The notes: generated by a model not told the origin, from the sequence alone. A DNA stretch of 27,894 nucleotides from CAZYBC01 sp964645645 (GCA_964645645.1 CAZYBC010000014.1:1-27894), one strand, 5' to 3'; shown: positions 1 through 8,356, counted from the stretch's first letter. Numbers and translations: made by a program.

Positions 1-50
1 AAAGGGGACATTTCTACTTTGCACAAAAGGGGCCGTTTCTACTTTGCGCT
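1..50. repeat. Two tandem 22-bp motifs, probable mobile-element end
   Basis: Positions 1-22 and 26-47 are two copies of the same 22-nt motif (AAAGGGG followed by a TTTCTACTTTGC tail), differing at two positions, with a 25-bp period. Repeated GGGGACATTTCT-type motifs of this kind resemble the multi-repeat ends of some integrase-core insertion sequences, but this is from memory and no transposase lies inside the window. The element, if real, extends to the left. An assembly break at a repeat would give the same picture. Confidence 0.4.
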
Positions 51-82
51 AACAGCCACTTTTCTCAGCAGAAAACGACTCA

Positions 83-1885
83 TTGCAGCCGGCTAAAAAA
101 TCATGGCTAAAGATATTTTTGTTATGGATATTAGGGCTAGGAATAACTTTATTTTTAAGCTCTAGTGTTTTTCTTATTTTAATCACTCTCAATAATCAAG
201 ATAAATTCTATCAAAATATTTATATCGGCAATCTTCATTTAGGTGGCTTAACGTATCAAGAAGCCTTAAATAAGATACAACAAGACAAACCTCTACAAAA
301 TTTTGTTCTTAATATTAAAGTTAATCAGCAAAACTTTGCAACCAGTAGTGCTAGTCTCAACCCTAGCCGTAACTATAAACAATTATTAGATGAAAGTTGG
401 CAATTCGGCCGAGAAAAAAATCTTTTTACTCGGATTAACCACCTGGTTTTTCTTACTCAAGAAAGCAAGTATTTTTACACCAGTTATCAATTTGATGAAC
501 AAAAAATCCGCCAGTTTTTGAATCTACTTAAAACACAAACTGATTCCGCTGGCCAAGCTCCTTTTGCTACTTTAGCTATTACCAAACAAGCTAATAGCTT
601 AAAAATTAATCCAGGAGAAACTGGCTATCAATTAGATGTAGAGGCTAATACCACTGCTTTATTAACCCAATTGACTACCTTTGCTAATCAATATGGCAAC
701 AATCCTATTCCTACTTTTAATTTCAATATTTTACTCAACAGCCCTCAGCTAGCATTAACTAAATTAGAAACTGAACTAGCACAACAACGAGCTACTAAAT
801 TAGTTGGTCAACAAATAATCCTTAAGGCTGCTAGAAAAACTGTCAAACTCAATGACCAACAACTAATTGAGTTATTAGCTTTTCCAACTGGCTATCAAGA
901 AGAAAAAATGCAAAGTGTTTTAGATGACTTAGGCAAGTTAGTTAACCGTCCTGCCCAAAATGCAATTTTTAGTTTTGATGAAAAAACTTTAGTTGTTCAA
1001 GAATTTATATCAGACAAAGAAGGTATTGAGCTTGATAAAGCTAAAACAACAGCTTTATTAAAACAAAAAATACAAGCTTTAGAAGATCAGACTAACAATC
1101 AAGAAGAAATTTTTGATGTTGTTATCACCACGAGCAAACCGGAAATTACTCTAGCCCAAACCAATAGCATTGGCATTAACGAATTAATCGGTTTTGGTGA
1201 AAGCTACTATAATCACAGCTCTGCTAATCGTATTCATAATGTTACGCTAACAGCTCAACGCGTTAATCACGCGTTGGTTGCTCCTGGTCAAGAATTTTCG
1301 TTTCTTAAAAAGCTTGGGCCTGTAACTGGAGAAACTGGCTTTAAACAAGCTTATGTCATCCGTAATGGAAAAACTGAATTAGATGATGGTGGTGGCGTTT
1401 GCCAAGTAAGCAGTACTTTATTCCGCGCTCTACTAGATGCTGGCTTAAAAATTACTCGTCGCCTCCCCCACACTTATCGTGTTAGTTATTATGAACTTAA
1501 TAATGATCCTGGGTTTGATGCCACAGTTTATATGGGTGATACTGATCTAAGATTTATTAACGACACAGATCACTATGTATTAATTAACACTTACACTGAT
1601 AACGACAATCTATATATGTACATAGAAATTTATGGCAAAAGTGATGGTCGCACTACTCAAATTACAGATTATCAAAAGTGGGATTATCAAGCTCCCCCTC
1701 CAACTATTTACCAGCCTGATTCTTCTTTGCCTGCTGGATCATTAAAAAAGATTGAAAGTGCTGTACCTGGTTTAAAAACTAAATTTACCCACATTATTAA
1801 AAATGCTCAAGGGGAAATTACTAGCCAAAAAGAATACACTTCTCATTACAAAGCTTGGCCGGCAGTATATTTACAGGGAATATAA
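83..1885 (+). CDS. VanW-family envelope protein (YoaR-like)
   Basis: This is a 600-aa protein with a short basic N-terminus, one membrane anchor at about residues 9-36, and a long extracytoplasmic part. Residues about 60-350 form two similar alpha/beta segments, as in the peptidoglycan-binding (PG_binding_4) repeats that precede VanW domains. From about residue 365 comes the VanW domain, with the diagnostic stretch DDGGGVCQVSSTLF around Cys440 and a following HTYRVSYY segment. VanW was named from glycopeptide-resistance clusters, but most members are general envelope proteins of unknown activity, so no resistance role is implied. The start is TTG at 83: the only in-frame upstream stop is at 50-52, and no ATG or clear Shine-Dalgarno sequence is present, so the start is uncertain. 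The gene is followed after 5 nt by a long hairpin (1891-1955) that may end or protect the transcript. Confidence 0.85.
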   Translation: MQPAKKSWLKIFLLWILGLGITLFLSSSVFLILITLNNQDKFYQNIYIGNLHLGGLTYQEALNKIQQDKPLQNFVLNIKVNQQNFATSSASLNPSRNYKQLLDESWQFGREKNLFTRINHLVFLTQESKYFYTSYQFDEQKIRQFLNLLKTQTDSAGQAPFATLAITKQANSLKINPGETGYQLDVEANTTALLTQLTTFANQYGNNPIPTFNFNILLNSPQLALTKLETELAQQRATKLVGQQIILKAARKTVKLNDQQLIELLAFPTGYQEEKMQSVLDDLGKLVNRPAQNAIFSFDEKTLVVQEFISDKEGIELDKAKTTALLKQKIQALEDQTNNQEEIFDVVITTSKPEITLAQTNSIGINELIGFGESYYNHSSANRIHNVTLTAQRVNHALVAPGQEFSFLKKLGPVTGETGFKQAYVIRNGKTELDDGGGVCQVSSTLFRALLDAGLKITRRLPHTYRVSYYELNNDPGFDATVYMGDTDLRFINDTDHYVLINTYTDNDNLYMYIEIYGKSDGRTTQITDYQKWDYQAPPPTIYQPDSSLPAGSLKKIESAVPGLKTKFTHIIKNAQGEITSQKEYTSHYKAWPAVYLQGI

Positions 1886-1890
1886 AATTT

Positions 1891-1955
1891 AAAGATAAGA
1901 TTAATATGCAAACGCAATCGCTTCGCTCAAATGGTTTGCATATTAACTTATCTTT
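1891..1955 (+). repeat. Long hairpin HP1 with GCA/AATG loop
   Basis: The arms at 1891-1913 and 1934-1955 are complementary over 22 pairs with one bulged base. The loop (1914-1933) begins GCA and ends AATG, closed by AAAC/GTTT, with a small CGCTTCG core between. It starts 5 nt after the vanW-family stop codon. There is no U-run of terminator type, so a simple intrinsic terminator is not the best fit. The same loop signature recurs at 2100-2118 (on the minus strand) and at 20529-20649. Confidence 0.85.
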
Positions 1956-2074
1956 TATAAATAATTACTTAATTACAACCCTTAGTTATAACAATCCCAC
2001 AAGATACTATTTCAGCTTACTACTCGCAATAAACCTTTAGTTATTACGATTTTACAAAACTTGCTAAGCCTAGC

Positions 2075-2143
2075 ACATTTCTAATTCATATCTTAAAATC
2101 ATTTGCGCGTGCGCGTGCATTTTAATATATGAATTAGAAATGT
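2075..2143 (-). repeat. Long hairpin HP2 with GCA/AATG loop
   Basis: The arms at 2075-2099 and 2119-2143 form a 25-bp stem with a single mismatch (2092 against 2126). The 19-nt loop is alternating purine/pyrimidine (GCGCGTGCGCGTGC). Read on the minus strand it is GCA, then a GCGC-AC-GCGC mini-stem, then AATG, closed by AAAT/ATTT. This is the HP1 design with an unrelated stem. It lies just upstream of the promoter of the VirB4-like gene. The rest of the gene-free stretch 1886-2188 holds HP1 and this promoter, and nothing else was recognised. Confidence 0.85.
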
Positions 2144-2152
2144 CTTAATCTC

Positions 2153-2182
2153 TTTACTCACTAGTTCTTTTTTGTGTAGAAT
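2153..2182 (+). promoter_or_regulatory. Promoter of the VirB4-like gene (leaderless type)
   Basis: The -35-like TTTACT (2153-2158) and the -10 box TAGAAT (2177-2182) are 18 bp apart. The -10 box ends only 6 nt before the GTG at 2189, so the predicted transcript starts at or next to the start codon. No Shine-Dalgarno sequence is present. Confidence 0.55.
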
Positions 2183-2188
2183 AGATTT

Positions 2189-4402
2189 GTGCCATTAGAT
2201 TTATTTGCAAATTTACCAGCCCCTTTCGGCAAAAAAAAAGTTCAGCCTGTCGTCCAAGATGAATCAGCTCAACAACAAGCCCAAATTGAACAATTTTCTA
2301 GAGGTTTAGTCACTATTCAAGACATTATTGCTCCAGAAGCAATCGAGGTTGATTTTACTTATCAAAAAATTAATTCTACGTATACTAGAACACTGTTTGT
2401 AGCTGGCTATCCTCGTACTGTGCCAGCCAACTGGCTTTCACCATTGATCAATTATCCTCATCAGATTAATATTTCAATGTTTATTTTCCCCATGGATTCT
2501 GGCGAAATTTTAGATAACCTAAAACGCAAAATTACTGAAATGGAGGCTGAACTTACTTCAGACATTCGTCAAGGTAAAATCACCAACATTAACACAGAAG
2601 TTAAACTCAATGACGCTAGAGTTATTCGCGAACAACTTGCTAAAGGTGCCGAACGGTTTTATCAATTTGGCTTATACGTCACAATTAAATCAGATACCAA
2701 AGAACAATTAGATAAAATTACCAAGAGTATTCAATCTACTTTAGGTTCACTTTTAATTGTTTCTAAAAAAGCGACCTTACAAATGGATGAAGGCTTTAAG
2801 ACAACCCTTCCCATGGGTGAAGATAAACTGTTGGTGACTCGTAACATGGATACGACTTCTCTTGCCACAACTTTTCCCTTCACTTCTTCAGAATTAACCA
2901 TGGATTCAGGCATTATGTATGGAATTAATGAACATAATGATTCCTTAGTGATTTTTGATCGTTTTAAGATGGAAAATGCTAATATGTTGATCTTTGCTAA
3001 ATCTGGTGCTGGAAAATCTTACACTGTAAAACTTGAAATTTTACGTCAGCTCATGTTTGAATCAGAAGTGATTGTACTCGACCCTGAGCATGAATATGAA
3101 GATCTGGCTAAAAAAGTTAATGGCGAATATATCAACTTTACTTTTGGCGGTGAATCAAAAATTAATCCTTTTGACCTTTCTAATCTTTATGAAGAAGGTG
3201 AAAATGAACTGGGCCAAAAAATTATTGCTCTTCACGGTCTATTAAAAGTCATGTTAGGTGAAATGTCCCCTCAGCAAGATGCTTTATTAGATCGTGCTCT
3301 AGTAGCAGCTTATAAAGCTAAAGGAATTACTCCAGATCCTGCTACACAAACCAATGAGCCACCACTCATGGAAGATTTATACAAAGCTTTGATTGGCATG
3401 GAAAATGAAATGGCCGATGATGTTGCCGCTCGCTTAGAAAAATATATCACCGGTTCTTTCCGTGGTATTTTTGACCAACCTTCTAATATTGATATTACCA
3501 ATCAATTCACAGTCTTTTCCGTAAAAGAAATGGAAGAAGAACTTCGTCCAGTAGCCATGTACATTATTCTTGATTTTGTCTGGACAAGAATCAAAAAAAA
3601 TCTCAAAAAAAGAATTCTCGTAATTGATGAAGCCTGGTACTTTATGAAACACATAGACAGTGCGTCCTTTATTCATTCCATGGCCAAACGTGCGCGTAAA
3701 TATTATTTAGGCATTACTACAATTACTCAAGATGTCGAAGATTTTTTGCGTAATGATTATGGTAAAGCCATTGTTTCTAATGCTTCTATTCAGTTTTTAA
3801 TGAAACAGTCTACCGCCTCTATCCCCGTTCTTACTCAGACTTTTTATTTATCAGAAGGAGAACGACAGCTTTTAGTTAGCGCTGATGTTGGTGAAGGTAT
3901 TTTCTTTGCCGGTACAAGCCATGTTGCTCTACGGGTTGTTGCTAGCGATGAAGAACACCAAGTTATTACCACAGATCCAGAAGAATTACTCCGCCGCCAG
4001 CAAGCTAAAATGAGAAGCGTAGACAATAACCAACCAGCTACACAAGCTAACATGGCGCCAGTAATGCTAAATCAAGTCACTCAAGCAAATTCGGCTGGAA
4101 TGTCCACTCAAGCAACTCAATCTGCCCCAGAGTTTAATGCCATGAGTAATCCTCAAATTGTTAAAGGTGCTGAATTACCTAATACAGGCATTACTGCAAC
4201 AGCAAATGGAATGCCTAATCAAAATGCCGTAGAGACTATTCCTGGAGCTCCAGTTGGAGAGATCTATACTCCATCTAATTCTTTACCTACGCCAAACGGA
4301 CTTAATCAGCCAGCTCAAACAATGACTGACATTCAAAACAGTGTCCCCAAAGCCGCTGGTTATTACGACATTAATGATTACAAACCACCGGCTGAGTTGT
4401 AA
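2189..4402 (+). CDS. VirB4/TraC-type conjugation ATPase
   Basis: This 737-aa protein is a VirB4-type traffic ATPase of the FtsK/HerA superfamily, the cytoplasmic motor of type IV secretion. Residues about 35-240 form the VirB4/TraC-like N-terminal domain. Walker A is AKSGAGKSYT (270-279), followed by the family-typical DPEHEYEDL (298-306). Walker B is RILVIDEAWYFM (475-486), and TITQDVEDF (511-519) is the usual sensor-like Gln motif. Residues about 605-737 are a low-complexity Q/N/P/A-rich tail with no predicted fold, which is unusual for VirB4. The GTG start is supported by the -10 box 6 nt upstream; there is no Shine-Dalgarno sequence. Its likely partners (PrgI-like, TraC-like and CHAP proteins) are 13-20 kb away on the other strand. 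It lies directly upstream of dnaA. The call is strong; whether the machine moves DNA or protein is unknown. Confidence 0.9.
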   Translation: MPLDLFANLPAPFGKKKVQPVVQDESAQQQAQIEQFSRGLVTIQDIIAPEAIEVDFTYQKINSTYTRTLFVAGYPRTVPANWLSPLINYPHQINISMFIFPMDSGEILDNLKRKITEMEAELTSDIRQGKITNINTEVKLNDARVIREQLAKGAERFYQFGLYVTIKSDTKEQLDKITKSIQSTLGSLLIVSKKATLQMDEGFKTTLPMGEDKLLVTRNMDTTSLATTFPFTSSELTMDSGIMYGINEHNDSLVIFDRFKMENANMLIFAKSGAGKSYTVKLEILRQLMFESEVIVLDPEHEYEDLAKKVNGEYINFTFGGESKINPFDLSNLYEEGENELGQKIIALHGLLKVMLGEMSPQQDALLDRALVAAYKAKGITPDPATQTNEPPLMEDLYKALIGMENEMADDVAARLEKYITGSFRGIFDQPSNIDITNQFTVFSVKEMEEELRPVAMYIILDFVWTRIKKNLKKRILVIDEAWYFMKHIDSASFIHSMAKRARKYYLGITTITQDVEDFLRNDYGKAIVSNASIQFLMKQSTASIPVLTQTFYLSEGERQLLVSADVGEGIFFAGTSHVALRVVASDEEHQVITTDPEELLRRQQAKMRSVDNNQPATQANMAPVMLNQVTQANSAGMSTQATQSAPEFNAMSNPQIVKGAELPNTGITATANGMPNQNAVETIPGAPVGEIYTPSNSLPTPNGLNQPAQTMTDIQNSVPKAAGYYDINDYKPPAEL

Positions 4403-4439
4403 AAGTAAAATAAATATTTTTCTATTTTCTTCTTGCATC

Positions 4440-4460
4440 TGTGGAAAAATCTGTGTATAA
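4440..4460 (-). promoter_or_regulatory. Two DnaA-box-like sites upstream of dnaA
   Basis: TGTGGAAAA (4440-4448) and TGTGTATAA (4452-4460) each differ by one base from TGTGGATAA, the reverse complement of the classical DnaA box. They have the same orientation and are 12 bp apart in the 127-bp gap before dnaA. They may serve dnaA autoregulation or be part of a bipartite origin with the region after dnaA. Confidence 0.55.
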
Positions 4461-4529
4461 CTGAGCCGAATTAGACTTGTTTTGCTGCCTCAAAAACACT
4501 GTTAAAAATTACTATCTGCCCCCTAAAAT

Positions 4530-6203
4530 ATGGCTACACAACCTTTATCAAAAGACGAAGTCAAACACGTTTGGCAACAAGTTTGCAATGATTTAAAACC
4601 TCAGCTAACTGACGCTACTTTTAATACTTGGATTATTTCTAATCCACTAACTGAATTACGTTATGAAGATAATAATCAAGCCTTTGGGGTAATTTCGGCA
4701 CAATCAGCTTTTCATGCAGTGAATCTAAAAAAACAGGTTTACACATATTTAAAATATTCTTTGGAAAAAATTACTGGTAAAACTATTAGCTTAGATTTTC
4801 AGATCAGTAGTTTTCCAGCTATTCAAACTGCTAAGAAAAAAAATCGCGGTACGAATAATCAAGGCATCCAAACCATTTCTCAAATCATGCCAAATCAGAA
4901 TTTCAACCAGCTAAATTCTGCGTCCAATTTTCCATCATCTGCTAATTTTGCTTCTGCTGCCACCATCACCCAAAATAATAATCCAGACTTAACTCACCAA
5001 AATTTAGCTACCCCACAAAATTTTTATCCTAATGATCAACAGGCAAATCACAATAATCAGCAGTCTGATCTGGCAGACAATTCTTTTACAGAAGCACCTC
5101 TTTCTCCTACTGTTGAAGAATTGTTTTCTACCCGCAACATGGTAATGGCTTCACAAGATCGTGCTTTAATGGCAGCTCGCCGAATCGGCTTAAGGCCAGA
5201 CTATACCTTTGAATCGTTTGCTGTTTCTAGTAGCAATGAAATGGCTCATGCAGCAGCAAGTGCTGTTTCTAGAAGGCCTGGAATAGCTTACAACCCACTT
5301 TTTTTGTATGGCAGCGTGGGCGTTGGTAAAACTCATCTTATGCATGCCATTGGGCATAATATTCTTAAGCAAAATCCAGATACAGATATCCGTTATTGTT
5401 CAGGAGAAGAATTTACCAATGAAATTATCAGGGCTATTCAGAATAAAAAGGCAATCGGTTTTAAAGAAAAATATCGCAATGCTCAAGTGATGTTTATTGA
5501 TGATATTCAGTTTATTGCCGGCAAAAATACTGTCCAAGAAGAATTTTTTCATACTTTTAATGCTTTAATTCAGAAAGGATCACAAATTATTCTCACTTCA
5601 GATCGTCCGCCTCAAGAAATTCCTTTACTAGAAGATAGGCTCAAATCTAGATTTGAGGCTGGACTAATGATTGATATTCAGCAACCATCACTAGAATTAA
5701 GAAGTGCAATTGTCTTAATCAAAGCCAGGTCTAATAATTTAATTTTGCCGATAGATCTAGCCCAACAGATTGCTAATAAAGTTCATAGCGCAAGAAGAAT
5801 TGAAGGCGTTATTACGGCCATTCGTTCTGAGGTGGAACTTAAGCGCAGACCAATCTCTGCTCAATTAATTGAAGAGATTCTTAACAAAGACGCTAGCCAG
5901 AGTAATCAGCAGGTCTTACGGATCCGGCCAGCTGAGTTAATCAAAAGAATCGCTACTTTTTACCAAATTCAGCCAACCGTAATTAGAGGTGACAAACGGG
6001 CTAAAGAAATTGCTTTAGCCAGACATATTGCCATGTTTATCCTTAAAAGGGATGTTCACCTTTCTTATGTAGAAATTGGCAAATGGTTTTCTAATCGTGA
6101 TCATACTAGCGTGATGCACGCTATCAAAAAGATAGAAAATCTTTTAGACACAGACGAGCTTTTAGCTGAAGAAATCAATCAAATTAGAAAGAAATTGCAT
6201 TAA
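4530..6203 (+). CDS. dnaA: Chromosomal replication initiator DnaA
   Basis: DnaA binds DnaA boxes at the origin, opens the duplex and helps load the helicase. This 557-aa protein has all four domains. Domain I is at about 1-90. Domain II (about 100-195) is a long N/Q/S-rich linker that makes the protein longer than the roughly 450-470 aa of many bacteria. Domain III (about 200-430) is AAA+, with Walker A GSVGVGKTHL (261-270), Walker B MFIDDI (321-326), sensor-1 TSDRP (356-360) and an Arg-finger region RLKSRFEAG (370-378). Domain IV ends with the DnaA signature DHTSVMHA (524-531). The ATG at 4530 has no Shine-Dalgarno sequence. The gene is flanked by DnaA-box-like sequences on both sides and followed by dnaN. 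Confidence 0.98.
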   Translation: MATQPLSKDEVKHVWQQVCNDLKPQLTDATFNTWIISNPLTELRYEDNNQAFGVISAQSAFHAVNLKKQVYTYLKYSLEKITGKTISLDFQISSFPAIQTAKKKNRGTNNQGIQTISQIMPNQNFNQLNSASNFPSSANFASAATITQNNNPDLTHQNLATPQNFYPNDQQANHNNQQSDLADNSFTEAPLSPTVEELFSTRNMVMASQDRALMAARRIGLRPDYTFESFAVSSSNEMAHAAASAVSRRPGIAYNPLFLYGSVGVGKTHLMHAIGHNILKQNPDTDIRYCSGEEFTNEIIRAIQNKKAIGFKEKYRNAQVMFIDDIQFIAGKNTVQEEFFHTFNALIQKGSQIILTSDRPPQEIPLLEDRLKSRFEAGLMIDIQQPSLELRSAIVLIKARSNNLILPIDLAQQIANKVHSARRIEGVITAIRSEVELKRRPISAQLIEEILNKDASQSNQQVLRIRPAELIKRIATFYQIQPTVIRGDKRAKEIALARHIAMFILKRDVHLSYVEIGKWFSNRDHTSVMHAIKKIENLLDTDELLAEEINQIRKKLH

Positions 6204-6466
6204 AACTGCTTAGTTTTCCACTTTTGTGGAAAACTAACTGGAAAAGTCTGTAAAAAGATCGTTAAAATATCGTTTAAAAAAAGTGCATAAATTCTAGTTT
6301 CTAACTAAAAATCACAGTATTACACTTCTTTTTAATTAATAATCAACAGGATATTGCACGCTTTATAAACAGAATATTAACCGTAAAAGCTAGAAGAAAA
6401 ATCATTTTTATTAACATTTACACACTGCCTATTACTACTATTACTTATATATAATATATATTAATT
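6204..6466. other. Probable replication origin (oriC) between dnaA and dnaN
   Basis: This 263-bp non-coding gap begins with a perfect 10-bp inverted repeat (6212-6221 / 6226-6235, loop TTTT). Its arms are DnaA-box-like sites in opposite directions: TTTTCCACT at 6214-6222 and TGTGGAAAA at 6225-6233. The remainder is strongly A+T-rich, with long A/T runs such as 6265-6285 and 6440-6465, suitable as a DNA-unwinding element. The dnaA-dnaN interval is the usual bacterial origin position. The hairpin has no T-run, so it is not a clear terminator for dnaA. Confidence 0.6.
6450..6455 (+). promoter_or_regulatory. -10 box of dnaN
   Basis: A perfect TATAAT ends 11 nt before the dnaN ATG, so the 5' leader would be only about 4 nt. 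The surroundings are so AT-rich that the exact hexamer could be shifted, and no -35 box is convincing. Confidence 0.4.
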
Positions 6467-7588
6467 ATGGAAATCACTTTTAACTTAAAATCATTAAAAC
6501 AAAGTTTAAACTTTCTCCAAAAAGCAATTCCTAGTAAACCTCAATTACCCATTCTGTCAGCTATCTTATTAGAAACTTTAGACAATAAAGTTATTTTAAG
6601 TGCCACTGATTTATTTTTAGGGATTCAAACACATTTGCCAGCTCAAATTGCTCAACCTGGCAAAATAGCCATTCCCGGAGAAATTTTTCGGCAAATTATT
6701 CAATCTTTAGATGATAAAAACGAAGTTAAACTTAAATTAGTTGATAATCAATTATTAATTACATCTGGTAAAACCAAAACTAAATTACCACTACAAGCAG
6801 CTCAAGATTATCCAGAATTTCCAGAGATTAGCGGGGATGAATTAACTTTAACTACTCAAGCTCTAGAAAAAATTGAACATTATGTGAGTTTTACCGCAAG
6901 TATTGATCAAACACGGCCTATTTTAACTTCTATCCTTTTTGCCATTAATAATCAAACTTTAACAACAGTTGCCACCGATGGATTTAGATTAGCTATCTTA
7001 AAACAAGCTTGTGAAATCAATGTTGCCGAAAATAAACTTCAGAAGTTTCTTTTACCGGCCAAAGCTTTAGCTGAAATAGTTAAAGTTACTCAACAGCTAG
7101 ATTTAGAAAAGATTAAATTGACGATTTCTGAAGAATTAAAACAAATTAAATGTCAGTTAGTTGATACAGTGATGTACATTAGATTAATTGAAGGTGAATT
7201 TCCTCCTTATGAAAAAATTATGCCTGATAATTTTGGGATTAATACCAGAATTGATGCTAGTGATTTAGATTTACAGTTAAAAAGAGCAGCTATTTTTTCC
7301 AGAGATATCTCTAATATCGTGAAATTCACTTTTAAAGATAAACAATTACAAATTAATGCGAGCTCCCCTACTATTGGCAGTTATGAAGGTGAAGTAGACA
7401 TAATGGATCCGGTAGAAGCTGAACAAACGATTGCGTTCAATGTCCGTTATATCAGCGATTTCATTCAAGCTAGCAAAACTGACTTGCTTAAATTCTCGAT
7501 GAATGAGAGTTTAAAACCAGCTGCTTTAACGACAGATGAGCTTAAAGACTTTATTTACATAGTTATGCCATTTAGAGTCAATAATTAA
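6467..7588 (+). CDS. dnaN: DNA polymerase III beta sliding clamp
   Basis: This 373-aa protein has the full length of the bacterial sliding clamp, the ring that tethers the replicative polymerase to DNA. Three successive clamp folds are readable. The first starts LKQSLNFLQKAIPSKPQLPILSA-like near residue 10. The second is around TRPILTSILFAI and VATDGFRLAI, which is the most conserved clamp stretch. The last part ends in the typical IYIVMPFRV-type C-terminus. The position right after dnaA and the probable oriC supports the call. The ATG at 6467 has no Shine-Dalgarno sequence but sits 11 nt after a TATAAT box. Confidence 0.97.
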   Translation: MEITFNLKSLKQSLNFLQKAIPSKPQLPILSAILLETLDNKVILSATDLFLGIQTHLPAQIAQPGKIAIPGEIFRQIIQSLDDKNEVKLKLVDNQLLITSGKTKTKLPLQAAQDYPEFPEISGDELTLTTQALEKIEHYVSFTASIDQTRPILTSILFAINNQTLTTVATDGFRLAILKQACEINVAENKLQKFLLPAKALAEIVKVTQQLDLEKIKLTISEELKQIKCQLVDTVMYIRLIEGEFPPYEKIMPDNFGINTRIDASDLDLQLKRAAIFSRDISNIVKFTFKDKQLQINASSPTIGSYEGEVDIMDPVEAEQTIAFNVRYISDFIQASKTDLLKFSMNESLKPAALTTDELKDFIYIVMPFRVNN

Positions 7589-7596
7589 AATTTTTC

Positions 7597-7605
7597 TGGT
7601 ATAAT
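7597..7605 (+). promoter_or_regulatory. Extended -10 promoter of rpmH
   Basis: TGGTATAAT is a perfect extended -10 element. It ends 8 nt before the rpmH ATG at 7614, which places the start of transcription at or within 1-2 nt of the start codon (leaderless). It probably drives rpmH-rnpA-yidD-yidC and possibly jag. Confidence 0.65.
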
Positions 7606-7613
7606 ACTCTGCT

Positions 7614-7763
7614 ATGACAAAAAGAACATGGAATCCTAAAAAGAAAAAAAGATTAAGAACTCACGGGTTTTTAAAAAGAATGAAAACCTTACAAGGCCGC
7701 CAAGTTTTAAAAAGACGTCGAGCCCGCGGTCGTAAAAAACTCACAGTGCTGAAAAAGGTTTAA
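7614..7763 (+). CDS. rpmH: 50S ribosomal protein L34
   Basis: Translation gives 49 aa starting MTKRTWNPKKKKRLRTHGFL and continuing with a run of Lys/Arg (RQVLKRRRARGRKKL), the unmistakable L34 pattern. L34 is a small rRNA-binding protein of the large subunit. Its length is slightly above the usual 44-46 aa. It precedes rnpA by 9 nt, the standard gene order next to the origin. Confidence 0.97.
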   Translation: MTKRTWNPKKKKRLRTHGFLKRMKTLQGRQVLKRRRARGRKKLTVLKKV

Positions 7764-7772
7764 AATAGAGGC

Positions 7773-8153
7773 ATGCTAGCCAAACAGCAGCGTTTAAATC
7801 TCAGATTATTAAATCTTAAATATTTTTTTGTTCATGCTACTAAAATTAATAGCCTTGATTTTTATGCTTATTTTTCAGTAACAGATTTACCTGTAGATGA
7901 TCAGAATAAACTTAAAATTGCTGTGGTTGTCTCTAAAAAAGTTAGCTTGTTAGCTGTAAAAAGAAATTCACTTAAAAGATTTGTTTACGCAATTTTAGAA
8001 AATCAGTATCAGCTGTTGGAACAAAAAGTTAAACCTAATAAAGCTGTGCAAATTGCGATTTTCATGAAAAAAACAGCTCTAAAAGCTGATAAGTTAGCCT
8101 TACAAACACAAATATCAAAATTAATAGAACAAATAATTAGTAAAATCTCGTGA
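7773..8153 (+). CDS. rnpA: Ribonuclease P protein component
   Basis: This is the protein subunit of RNase P, which assists the catalytic RNA in removing the 5' leader of tRNA precursors. The 126-aa basic protein contains the RNR-type signature KRNSLKRFVY (RNSLKR at 64-69), preceded by VVVSKKVSLLAV, as in RnpA. The first 30 residues are more divergent than usual. GAGG lies close upstream of the ATG at 7773. The stop TGA overlaps the start of yidD (GTGA), indicating translational coupling and showing that UGA is a normal stop codon here. Confidence 0.92.
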   Translation: MLAKQQRLNLRLLNLKYFFVHATKINSLDFYAYFSVTDLPVDDQNKLKIAVVVSKKVSLLAVKRNSLKRFVYAILENQYQLLEQKVKPNKAVQIAIFMKKTALKADKLALQTQISKLIEQIISKIS

Positions 8154-8356
8154 AAAAATATTTTTTAAAATTATTAATTTTAGTCTATAAAACTCTAGGA
8201 ATAGCTAAGCATACGCTCTTAGTGTCAGTGTTTGGTTTTTCCAGTCATTGTAAACATCAACCTACCTGTAGCGAATACTTTTATCAGCAAATTAATCAGC
8301 ATGGTACAATTGGAGGACTATTACCAGCTTTTAAAAGGTTAATAACTTGTTTTTAA
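8150..8356 (+). CDS. yidD: Membrane protein insertion efficiency factor YidD
   Basis: This 68-aa protein has the YidD/HCP core: a short hydrophobic or amphipathic N-terminus, then CKHQPTCSEYF (Cys34, Cys40), then a NQHGTIGGLLPAFKRL segment matching the family's HG...G pattern. YidD is thought to help YidC insert membrane proteins. The GTG start overlaps the rnpA stop. It lies between rnpA and yidC as in most bacteria. Confidence 0.93.
   Translation: MKKYFLKLLILVYKTLGIAKHTLLVSVFGFSSHCKHQPTCSEYFYQQINQHGTIGGLLPAFKRLITCF

Noticed and set aside
83..1885. Vancomycin-resistance role for the VanW-family gene
   Set aside because: VanW domains occur widely in bacteria without resistance, and no vanHAX-type ligase, dehydrogenase or dipeptidase gene is nearby.
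1855..2040. Possible 61-aa plus-strand gene
   Set aside because: It overlaps the end of the VanW-family gene and runs through both arms of hairpin HP1, has no ribosome-binding site, and gives a low-complexity product.
1891..2143. Integron attC-like sites (AAC/GTT in folded hairpins)
   Set aside because: AAC and GTT are next to the apical loop rather than at the outer ends, HP2 has AAT/ATT instead, and no integrase or cassette array is in the window.
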